From the NCBI GenBank assembly GCA_903893335.1, contig CAITLX010000253.1:1-9700 (forward strand): a stretch of 9,700 nucleotides of DNA. The letters run 5' to 3'. A program made the translations under genes and the position numbers. A model generated the notes under the pieces. It did no database searches and was not told the origin of the DNA. It worked only from the letters and a program-made list of their open reading frames with translations. Within the stretch, counting starts at the first letter, position 1. The number at the start of each line of letters is the position of its first letter. Of the stretch, positions 1-5,568 are shown piece by piece. The DNA is from an uncultured delta proteobacterium (GTDB lineage: Bacteria; Myxococcota_A; Polyangia; Polyangiales; Polyangiaceae).

Positions 1-316
1 CGCGCGTCGGCAGCGACTCGAGCCCGAGCTCGGCGGTGACCTCGCGCAGGTAGCGGCGCATCGAGCGCGGCGTGATCGAGAGCGCGTCGGCGAGCTCGTA
101 GAGCGAGAGCCCCTTGGGGTTCTGCTCGAGCAGCGCGCGCATGCGGTCGAGCCGCCGGTGCTGGGTGAAGCGGCCGACCGGGCGCCCGAGCGCGCGCCCC
201 TTGGAGGCGGGCGCCTTGGACGCCGGCGCCTTGGTGGCCGGCGCCCGGGAGGATGCGGGCTTCGACGCGGGGGACTTCGACGACGCGGGTCGCGGGGGAA
301 TCGCCTTGCGGTCCAT
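1..316 (-). CDS. Helix-turn-helix transcriptional regulator with Lys/Ala/Pro-rich N-terminal tail (partial, C-terminus outside window)
   Basis: Read on the minus strand from ATG at 316-314; 105 codons are visible and the gene continues past position 1. Residues 10-39 are a low-complexity tail built from PASK/APATK-type units, resembling histone H1 or other basic nucleic-acid-binding tails. It is followed by a basic GRALGRPVGR stretch (40-49). Residues about 52-100 form a winged-helix/HTH of the DeoR/HTH_11 kind: RRLDRMRALLEQ, then GLSLYELADAL, then SITPRSMRRYLREV as recognition helix. HTH_11 domains of this sort often carry a WYL effector domain behind them, but that part is not in the window, so the effector is unknown. 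No other start codon exists in frame upstream. No Shine-Dalgarno is visible, because a 17-bp dyad occupies its place. The gene lies 82 bp downstream of the lipoprotein gene on the same strand. The HTH call is firm; the subfamily is tentative. Confidence 0.8.
   Translation of the reverse strand, partial: MDRKAIPPRPASSKSPASKPASSRAPATKAPASKAPASKGRALGRPVGRFTQHRRLDRMRALLEQNPKGLSLYELADALSITPRSMRRYLREVTAELGLESLPTR
200..244 (-). repeat. Three tandem 15-bp units inside the regulator gene
   Basis: Three consecutive 15-bp units (200-214, 215-229, 230-244 on the plus strand) each begin CTTGG and end with GCGC, differing at a few positions. They keep the reading frame and encode the repeated Ala-Pro-Ala-Ser/Thr-Lys steps of the basic tail. 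An in-frame minisatellite like this can change copy number by slippage, which would lengthen or shorten the tail without disrupting the HTH domain. Confidence 0.75.
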
Positions 317-333
317 CGTGCGGTTATCGCACG
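317..333. promoter_or_regulatory. Inverted repeat abutting the regulator start codon (possible autoregulatory operator)
   Basis: The dyad has exact 6-bp arms CGTGCG and CGCACG separated by GTTAT. It lies immediately 5' of the ATG (316-314) of the HTH regulator, where a ribosome site would normally be. A dyad of this size in this place is typical of an operator bound by a dimeric HTH protein, so autoregulation is a reasonable inference. It could also be a leader hairpin masking the start codon. No direct evidence of binding exists. Confidence 0.45.
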
Positions 334-388
334 GCTTCGGCGGCGCCGGCGCGTCCGCGTTGGCCGGGGCGCCCGCGAGCGACGCCGC

Positions 389-409
389 TCGGCCCCCTTT
401 AGGGGCCGA
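389..409 (-). terminator. Stem-loop at the end of the lipoprotein gene, stop codon in the loop
   Basis: TCGGCCCC (389-396) and GGGGCCGA (402-409) are exact 8-bp complements around the 5-nt loop CTTTA. The TAA stop codon of the lipoprotein gene (401-399 on the minus strand) sits in that loop. The stem is very GC-rich, as in an intrinsic terminator, but no U-tract follows on the minus strand. It may pause or end transcription imperfectly, or protect the 3' end of the mRNA. Confidence 0.5.
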
Positions 410-2258
410 CGACGCGCAGGGCCGTGTCGAGCGCGCCGCCCGGCACGACGATGGGCGTCGCTTCGCCGCGGCGGTAGACGCGCAGCTCGTCGTAGGTGGT
501 CGCGCTCCCGCACCCGAAGTGCATCTCGGTGCGCGCCGCGTTGCCGAAGCCCTCGGCGGCATAGAGTTGGCGACGGTACGTCTTGCCGCCGCAGTCGAGC
601 TCGGCGCGCGTACCGGGGCCGAGCGCGACGCCGAAGCGCACGGTGAGCCCGTGCCCCTCGACCACGTTGCCGCCGAGCAGGTGCCCCACGTAGAGGTCGG
701 CGACGTCGTGGTTGCCCGCGCGCAAGAGCAGCGTCGCGAGCTCGGGGTGCCCGTCGCCGTCGATGTCGGCGATGGCGAGCGTCTGCGCGCGCCCGTGGTT
801 CGGCGCGATGCTCTCGTAGTGCAGCGCGAACTCGCGCCAGGAGGCGTCCTCGTCGTGCAGCACGATCGTGGCCCAGGCGCCCACGTAGTCGCTCGGCCCG
901 CCGAGCGACTGCATGAAGCGCACGGGGTCGAGCGTGCTCGACGCGTAGTCGTTGGCGACCACGAGGTCGAGGCGTCCGTCGGCGTCCACGTCGTCGAGCA
1001 GCGCGCTCCAGGGCCAGATCGACCGCGGGCGCGTCATGTACGGCGAGGAGTCGCTCGCGAGGACGAAGCCGCCCCCCGCGACCCCGCGAAAATCGAGGAA
1101 GCCGCCGAGCGTGGTGACGACCGCGTCGGTGACGCCGTCGTCGTCGAGATCGCCGAGCGCGACACCCATGCCGTGCCCGTAGACGTCGGCGCCCCACGAG
1201 TGCGAGCGATCGACGAAGCCGGTGCTCGTCGCGCGCATCACCGCCTGCGGCTGGTAATCCATGCCCACCAGCAGGTCGTCGCGCCCGTCGCCGTCGAAGT
1301 CGGTGGCGCCCGCCGACATCGCGTTGCCGAGCGGCGAGAGCGCCGCGTCCGCCGAGAGCGTGAGGTCGCGCGTCGCGGGGTCGATCGTCCACGCGACCGA
1401 GGTCGGCATCATCAGCGGCCCAGGGCACTCGAGGTTCACGCCGCGCGCGTCGAGGTGGCAGAGCGTGGCGTCCGCGTGGCTGGCCGCGCCGTCGAGGTCG
1501 TGCGCGGCGAACAGCGTCGTCGGCTGCCCCGGCCGCGTGAGCGCTGCCAGCGCGTAGACCGTCAAGTTGTCGCTCGGGCCGAGCGAGCCGGCGAGCTGCG
1601 GCTGGTCGTGCTGGGCGGTGCGGACGGTGAAGGCCGCGTTGGCGTCCTGGAAGAGGACCGCGACGCCCGCCTCGGTGCGGCTCGCGTAGGAGTCGAGGCC
1701 GACGGCGATGTCGCGCCGCCCGTCGCCGTCGAAGTCGCCGACCGCCAGCGGACAGCGCGACTTGAACGCCCAGAGCGTCGGCACCGAGACGACCGCCCAC
1801 GAGGAGAAGACCCCGTTGCCGTCGTTGCGCAGCACCCGCACGACGCCCTGGTCGCCGAAGACGAGGTCCGGCGCGCCGTCGTCATCGATGTCGGCGAAGG
1901 ACACCGCGCGGCATCCGGTGCTCGTGCCCGACAGGCCCCCCGCGGCGTTGCGGCTCGTCCACGCGATCGGGGTCGCCGGCACGACGACCGGCGGCGGCCG
2001 GGACGTCAGCGCGTCGATCGCGGCGTAGTCGGGCGCGGCGTCGTCGGCCGAGGCGTCCTCGACGCCCGCATCGCTCGCGCTCGTGTCGGTGAGCGACGCG
2101 TCGCGGGAGCCGTCCCCGGCAGGAGCGTCGGAGCCCACCTCGCGCGCGGCATCGACAGCAACATCGGGCGCGCTCGTGGCCGGCGCGGGCGTGTCCGAGC
2201 CCGAGCCCGAACAGCCCACGACCAACGCCAAAGCGACCACGCCAAGCTTGCCCGACAT
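399..2258 (-). CDS. Secreted FG-GAP/VCBS-repeat lipoprotein with ASPIC/UnbV-like C-terminus
   Basis: The protein has 619 residues from ATG at 2258. This start is preferred over an in-frame ATG 14 codons upstream (2300) because it has GAGGGG four bases before it and puts a lipoprotein signal right at the N-terminus: basic MSGK, hydrophobic LGVVALALVV, lipobox VVGC with Cys16 to be lipidated. Ser follows the Cys, so outer-membrane sorting is likely by the usual rule. Residues 32-79 are an Asp/Ala/Ser-rich tether. Six Asp-rich Ca-binding loops of the FG-GAP/VCBS type start near residues 123, 175, 320, 370, 423 and 498 (DIDDDGAPD, DFDGDGRRD, DFDGDGRDD, DLDDDGVTD, DVDADGRLD, DIDGDGHPE), consistent with a beta-propeller. 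The last 80 residues (GPGTRAELDCGG, then MHFGCG, then a DELRVYRRG segment) resemble the ASPIC/UnbV domain of CRTAC1-like proteins. Its binding partner is unknown. It has its own promoter-like -10 about 115 bp upstream. Confidence 0.85.
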   Translation of the reverse strand: MSGKLGVVALALVVGCSGSGSDTPAPATSAPDVAVDAAREVGSDAPAGDGSRDASLTDTSASDAGVEDASADDAAPDYAAIDALTSRPPPVVVPATPIAWTSRNAAGGLSGTSTGCRAVSFADIDDDGAPDLVFGDQGVVRVLRNDGNGVFSSWAVVSVPTLWAFKSRCPLAVGDFDGDGRRDIAVGLDSYASRTEAGVAVLFQDANAAFTVRTAQHDQPQLAGSLGPSDNLTVYALAALTRPGQPTTLFAAHDLDGAASHADATLCHLDARGVNLECPGPLMMPTSVAWTIDPATRDLTLSADAALSPLGNAMSAGATDFDGDGRDDLLVGMDYQPQAVMRATSTGFVDRSHSWGADVYGHGMGVALGDLDDDGVTDAVVTTLGGFLDFRGVAGGGFVLASDSSPYMTRPRSIWPWSALLDDVDADGRLDLVVANDYASSTLDPVRFMQSLGGPSDYVGAWATIVLHDEDASWREFALHYESIAPNHGRAQTLAIADIDGDGHPELATLLLRAGNHDVADLYVGHLLGGNVVEGHGLTVRFGVALGPGTRAELDCGGKTYRRQLYAAEGFGNAARTEMHFGCGSATTYDELRVYRRGEATPIVVPGGALDTALRVVGP

Positions 2259-2262
2259 CGCA

Positions 2263-2268
2263 CCCCTC
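2263..2268 (-). promoter_or_regulatory. Ribosome binding site that sets the lipoprotein start
   Basis: GAGGGG on the minus strand lies four bases upstream of ATG 2258-2256. It favours this start over the in-frame ATG at 2300, which would place 14 polar residues before the signal peptide. A small dyad CGGAC-GGA-GTCCG (2268-2280) directly abuts it and could modulate access. Confidence 0.6.
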
Positions 2269-2372
2269 GGACGGAGTCCGGTCGAACCGCTCGCGTGCAC
2301 CCCATAGACGCAGCGGCTCCCCGGTGGGTTTACGAAGGGTACAGTCGCACGACCCCGTGCTCAACAGGCAGC

Positions 2373-2378
2373 ATTGTA
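2373..2378 (-). promoter_or_regulatory. Promoter -10 element (TACAAT) for the lipoprotein gene
   Basis: TACAAT on the minus strand matches five of six bases of the sigma-70 -10 consensus and is conspicuous in such GC-rich DNA. Transcription would start near 2366, leaving a leader of about 108 nt that contains a GCACG-CGTGC dyad (2347-2360). I see no good -35 at 16-18 bp; that place is occupied by a palindrome (2384-2396). This suggests an activator-dependent promoter or one used by an alternative sigma factor. Confidence 0.5.
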
Positions 2379-2383
2379 TGCAC

Positions 2384-2419
2384 GACGCAACGCGTCACGC
2401 GCGCGACGCGCCGCGTCGC
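2384..2419. promoter_or_regulatory. Two tandem palindromes with GACGC/GCGTC arms, centres 21 bp apart
   Basis: The first dyad is GACGC-AAC-GCGTC (2384-2396). The second is an exact 17-bp palindrome GCGACGCG-C-CGCGTCGC (2403-2419). They share the half-sites GACGC and GCGTC, and their centres (2390 and 2411) are 21 bp apart, two helical turns. They lie just upstream of the TACAAT -10 and downstream of the pap stop codon. Two reads are possible: paired operators for cooperative binding near the lipoprotein promoter, or (for the second) a stem ending the pap transcript. The half-site is common in GC-rich DNA, so chance is not excluded. Confidence 0.4.
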
Positions 2420-2470
2420 ACCCGTTGGCGCCCTGCGTCGGCGGGCTCGATCAGCGTCGCGGAGGCAGCG

Positions 2471-3946
2471 TCAGAGGCAGGACTCGATGCGCTCGCAGAG
2501 CGACCGGAGGACCTCGATGCGCGCCCACTTCTTGTCGTTGGCGGCGATGACGAACCAGGGCGCGACGTCGGTGCTGGTGCGCTGCACCATGTCGCTGACG
2601 GCGCGCTCGTAGAGCGGCCACTTCTTGCGGTTGCGCCAGTCCTCGGCGGTGATCTTGAACTGCTTGTGCGGCGTCTTCTGCCGCGCGCGGAAGCGCTTGA
2701 GCTGCTCGTCGAGCGTGATGGCCATCCAGAACTTCGCGAGGATGACGCCCCCCTCGGCGAGCTGCTCCTCGAACTCGTTGATCTCGTGGTAGCCGCGCAT
2801 CCAGTCGGGCTCGCCGCACAGCTTCTCGACGCGCTCGACGAGCACGCGGCCGTACCAGGAGCGGTCGAAGATGAGGGTGCGCCCGTGCGGCGGGATGTGG
2901 CGCCAGAAGCGCCAGAGGTAGGGCTGCGCGCGCTCCTCCTCGGTGGGAGCGGCGACGGGCACGACGTTGTAGTGGCGCGCGTCGAGCGAGCGCGTGATGC
3001 GGCGGATGGTGCTCCCCTTGCCCGCGGCGTCCATGCCCTCGAAGGCGATGACGATCGAGCGCTCGCGCATCTTCTTCTCGCGCGTGAGGCGGTTGAGCCG
3101 CCCCTGGAGCTTCTCGAGCTGCGTGTCGTACGCCTGCGGCGTGATCGTGCGGGTGTAGTCGAGCGTGTTGAGCACGTCGCGCCGGTCGATCGACGGAACG
3201 GGCGGCGGCGCCGGGGGCGCGAGCACGGGGGGCGGACCGTCGAGGCGCTTGCGGATGCCGTCGAGCAGCAGGCGCCCCGCGGTCAGCGAGCGGTACTCGG
3301 GGTTGGCCCCCTCGATGATGTGCCACGGCGCCTCGCCCGTGCTCGTCTCGCGCAGCGCGCGCTCCGAGACGCTGCGAAACTCGTCGTAGTGCGCGAACCG
3401 CCGAAAATCCTCGCGCGTCACGCGCCAGCTCGTCTTCTTCGACGACGCGAGCTTCTTGAGGCGCGCGCGCTGGGCGTCCTTGCCGAGGTGGAACCAGAGC
3501 TTGATGACGAGCGCGCCCTCGGCGACGAGCATCCGCTCGAAGTGGCGGATGCGCTCGAGGCGGCGCTCGAACGACGAGCGGCGCTCCTCGCCGAGCACGC
3601 GCCGCACGATGGGGTCGGTGTACCAGGAGCCGAAGAGGATGCCGACCTTGCCCTTGGGGGGCAGCGCGCGCCAGAAGCGCGCCATCTCCGGCGTGCGGCT
3701 CTCCTCGTCGCTCGCCTCGCCGAACGCGATGGTCTGGATGTGGCGCGGGTCCATCCACTCGTTGAGGAGGTTGACCGTCTCGCCCTTGCCGGCGCCGTCG
3801 ACGCCGCTGACCAGCACGACGACGGGGAAGCGCTTGCGCTCGAGCAGCTCGTACTGCGCGGCGAGCAGCGCCTGGCGCAGCTTGGGGACCTCGCGCTCGT
3901 AGGTGCGCTTCGAAAGCGTGTGCCCGATTTCCGCGGCCTCGAACAT
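2471..3946 (-). CDS. pap: Polyphosphate:AMP phosphotransferase (two-domain PPK2 family)
   Basis: 491 residues, the usual length of the two-domain (class II) PPK2 enzymes that transfer the terminal phosphate of polyphosphate to AMP to give ADP in the cytoplasm. There are two tandem P-loop kinase domains: N-terminal Walker A GVDGAGKG at 48-55 and C-terminal EGMDAAGKG at 304-312. They are joined by a Pro-rich linker (238-252). The C-terminal half has the full PPK2 signature FDRSWYGR (360-367) and the lid arginines around FRARQKTPHKQFK. The N-terminal half reads FGSWYTD at the matching place (105-111) and has lost the Asp-Arg pair, so the C-terminal domain is probably the catalytic one, as known for this family. 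ATG 3946 has GAGG six bases upstream. It is divergent from tpl across 212 bp. Family assignment is secure; nucleotide preference is inferred. Confidence 0.93.
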   Translation of the reverse strand: MFEAAEIGHTLSKRTYEREVPKLRQALLAAQYELLERKRFPVVVLVSGVDGAGKGETVNLLNEWMDPRHIQTIAFGEASDEESRTPEMARFWRALPPKGKVGILFGSWYTDPIVRRVLGEERRSSFERRLERIRHFERMLVAEGALVIKLWFHLGKDAQRARLKKLASSKKTSWRVTREDFRRFAHYDEFRSVSERALRETSTGEAPWHIIEGANPEYRSLTAGRLLLDGIRKRLDGPPPVLAPPAPPPVPSIDRRDVLNTLDYTRTITPQAYDTQLEKLQGRLNRLTREKKMRERSIVIAFEGMDAAGKGSTIRRITRSLDARHYNVVPVAAPTEEERAQPYLWRFWRHIPPHGRTLIFDRSWYGRVLVERVEKLCGEPDWMRGYHEINEFEEQLAEGGVILAKFWMAITLDEQLKRFRARQKTPHKQFKITAEDWRNRKKWPLYERAVSDMVQRTSTDVAPWFVIAANDKKWARIEVLRSLCERIESCL

Positions 3947-3958
3947 GAACGACCTCGC

Positions 3959-3973
3959 TCTCCCGTCGGGAGA
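3959..3973. promoter_or_regulatory. 15-bp palindrome in the pap leader
   Basis: TCTCCCG-T-CGGGAGA is an exact dyad with 7-bp arms, 12 bases upstream of the pap ATG and just before its GAGG ribosome site. It would fall about 11-25 nt into the transcript if the promoter below is right. It may be an operator blocking elongation or initiation, or a 5-bp leader hairpin (TCTCC/GGAGA around CGTCG) close to the ribosome site. Confidence 0.4.
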
Positions 3974-3990
3974 TTCAGACGCCTCTGCAA

Positions 3991-4019
3991 CGTCTACACC
4001 CGCCCAGCGTGCGCGTCAG
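3991..4019 (-). promoter_or_regulatory. pap: Possible pap promoter
   Basis: On the minus strand, CTGACG (4019-4014, four of six bases of the -35 consensus) and TAGACG (3996-3991, three of six) are spaced by exactly 17 bp. The start point would be near 3984 with a leader of about 38 nt. The -10 is weak, so this is only a candidate. Confidence 0.3.
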
Positions 4020-4046
4020 CGGCGGTTTCGACGCTCCGCCGATGCG

Positions 4047-4059
4047 CGCAAGTTTTGCG
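4047..4059. promoter_or_regulatory. Palindrome between divergent pap and tpl
   Basis: CGCAA-GTT-TTGCG is an exact 5-bp-arm dyad lying between the two candidate divergent promoters, with an AT-rich centre standing out from the surrounding GC-rich DNA. It could serve as a shared operator for both genes. No regulator gene is adjacent. Confidence 0.3.
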
Positions 4060-4117
4060 GCTCGCGCGTGAAGCGAAGGCCGCCGACAAAAACCTGCTCG
4101 ATCGACGCTCAGACGCG

Positions 4118-4146
4118 TTGACGCGGCGCCGCGCGCTCGCTTTGCT
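4118..4146 (+). promoter_or_regulatory. tpl: Candidate tpl promoter giving an almost leaderless mRNA
   Basis: TTGACG (4118-4123, five of six -35 bases) is followed after 17 bp by TTTGCT (4141-4146, three of six -10 bases). Initiation about 7 nt further on would put the 5' end near 4153, only some six bases before the tpl ATG at 4159. This fits the complete lack of a Shine-Dalgarno there. The -10 is poor, so confidence is limited. Confidence 0.35.
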
Positions 4147-4158
4147 ACACGCCCCATC

Positions 4159-5550
4159 ATGACCAACATCAAGAAGCGCGCGTGGGCTGAGCCGTTCAAG
4201 ATCAAGATGGTCGAGCCGCTGAAGATGCTCTCGCGCCACGAGCGCGCCGGAGCGCTCCGCGAGGCCGGCTTCAACACGTTCCTGCTGCGCTCGGAGGACG
4301 TCTACATCGACCTCCTCACCGACAGCGGCACCAACGCGATGAGCGACTACCAGTGGGCCGGCATGATGCTCGGCGACGAGGCGTACGCGGGTAGCCGTAA
4401 CTACTACCACCTCGAGGCGATGGTCCAGCGCGTCTATGGCTACAAGTACCTGGTGCCGACCCACCAGGGGCGCGGCGCCGAGAACCTCATCTCGAAGATC
4501 CTGATCAAGCCGGGCCAGTACGTGCCGGGCAACATGTACTTCACGACCACGCGGCTGCACCAGGAGCTCGCGGGCGGCACGTTCGTGGACGTCATCGTCG
4601 ACGAGGCGCACGACTCGACCGATCTCCGCCCCTTCAAGGGCAACGTCGACCTGGGCAAGCTCGAGGCGCTCATCGCGAAGGTCGGCGCGGCCAAGGTCGC
4701 GTACGTGACGGTCGCCGCGACGGTCAACATGGCCGGCGGCCAGCCCATCTCGCTCGAGAACCTCAAGGCGGTGCGCGCGCTGACGGCGAAGCACGGCATC
4801 AAGGTCATCTTCGACGCGACGCGCGCGGTCGAGAACGCCTACTTCATCAAGACGCGCGAGGCCGCGTACGCCGACTGGACGATCGAGCAGATCGTCCACG
4901 AGATGTGCGCGCAGAGCGACGGCGCCACGATGAGCGGCAAGAAGGACCTGCTGGTCAACATCGGCGGCTTCCTCGCCATCAACGATCTCGACGTGTTCGA
5001 GGAGGCCCGCAACCTCGTCGTCGTCTACGAGGGGCTGCACACCTACGGCGGCCTCGCCGGGCGCGACATGGAGGCGATGGCGCGCGGCATCGAGGAGGCC
5101 GTGCAGTACGACCACATCCGCGCGCGCATCGGCCAGGTCGAGTACGTCGGCGAGCGGCTCAAGGCGTCGGGCATCCCCATCGTCGAGCCCATCGGCGGTC
5201 ACGCCATCTTCCTCGACGCGCGGCGCTTCCTGCCGCACCTCACGCAGGACGACTTCCCCGCCCAGGCGCTCGCCGCCGAGCTCTACCTGGAGAGCGGCAT
5301 CCGCGCGATGGAGCGCGGCATCGTGTCGGCCGGCCGCGACGACGCGACGGGCAAGCACCGCTACCCCAAGCTCGAGCTGGTGCGCCTCACCTTCCCGCGC
5401 CGCGTCTACACCCAGGCGCACTGCGACGTGACCGCCGAGGCCGTCGAGGCGCTCTACGAGAGCCGCGCCGAGATCCGCGGCCTCGAGATGACCTACGAGC
5501 CGAAGTACCTGCGCTTCTTCCAGGCGCGCTTCGAGCCGAAGGCGGGCTGA
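4159..5550 (+). CDS. tpl: Tyrosine phenol-lyase (PLP-dependent beta-eliminating lyase)
   Basis: 463 residues. The enzyme splits L-tyrosine reversibly into phenol, pyruvate and ammonia. Recalled Citrobacter tyrosine phenol-lyase aligns over the full length with a constant offset of five (a slightly longer N-terminus here), and segments such as SGTNAMSDYQWAGMM and PGQYVPGNMYFTTTR are of the phenol-lyase, not the tryptophanase, type. Key residues are present: THQGRG for PLP phosphate binding (101-106), Tyr76 as acid, Asp219 and Arg222 at the cofactor, Lys262 in SGKKD as Schiff base, Arg409 for the carboxylate, and Glu74, Gly57 and Asn267 at the K+ site. The phenol pocket keeps Phe128, Thr129, Arg386 and Phe453, but Met288 of the Citrobacter enzyme is Leu293. 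No Shine-Dalgarno precedes ATG 4159. The gene is divergent from pap and its stop lies 14 bp from that of the converging EF-G-like gene. Tryptophanase is the main alternative, and Arg386 argues against it. Confidence 0.93.
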   Translation: MTNIKKRAWAEPFKIKMVEPLKMLSRHERAGALREAGFNTFLLRSEDVYIDLLTDSGTNAMSDYQWAGMMLGDEAYAGSRNYYHLEAMVQRVYGYKYLVPTHQGRGAENLISKILIKPGQYVPGNMYFTTTRLHQELAGGTFVDVIVDEAHDSTDLRPFKGNVDLGKLEALIAKVGAAKVAYVTVAATVNMAGGQPISLENLKAVRALTAKHGIKVIFDATRAVENAYFIKTREAAYADWTIEQIVHEMCAQSDGATMSGKKDLLVNIGGFLAINDLDVFEEARNLVVVYEGLHTYGGLAGRDMEAMARGIEEAVQYDHIRARIGQVEYVGERLKASGIPIVEPIGGHAIFLDARRFLPHLTQDDFPAQALAAELYLESGIRAMERGIVSAGRDDATGKHRYPKLELVRLTFPRRVYTQAHCDVTAEAVEALYESRAEIRGLEMTYEPKYLRFFQARFEPKAG

Positions 5551-5568
5551 GAGGCGCCGCCTCCTCAG
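5547..5568. terminator. Bidirectional hairpin shared by tpl and the EF-G-like gene, both stop codons in the stem
   Basis: CTGA (5547-5550) pairs with TCAG (5565-5568) and GAGGC (5551-5555) with GCCTC (5559-5563), around loop GCC and with one bulged C at 5564. This is a nine-bp stem. The tpl TGA (5548-5550) and the opposing gene's TGA (5567-5565, read on minus) form base pairs with each other. Being a dyad, the same hairpin forms in both transcripts. There is no U-tract on either side, so if it terminates it does so without the classic tail. Confidence 0.55.

Noticed and set aside
114..2612. 832-codon plus-strand open frame opposite the lipoprotein gene
   Set aside because: The minus strand carries a lipobox protein with six Ca-binding motifs, while the plus frame is repetitive Arg/Val/Ala sequence spanning intergenic DNA and several gene ends.
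4159..5550. Tryptophanase (tnaA) as identity of the PLP lyase
   Set aside because: The family is the same, but segments around residues 55-72 and 118-132 and the pocket Arg386 match tyrosine phenol-lyase. No tnaC-like leader peptide with a critical Trp precedes the gene.
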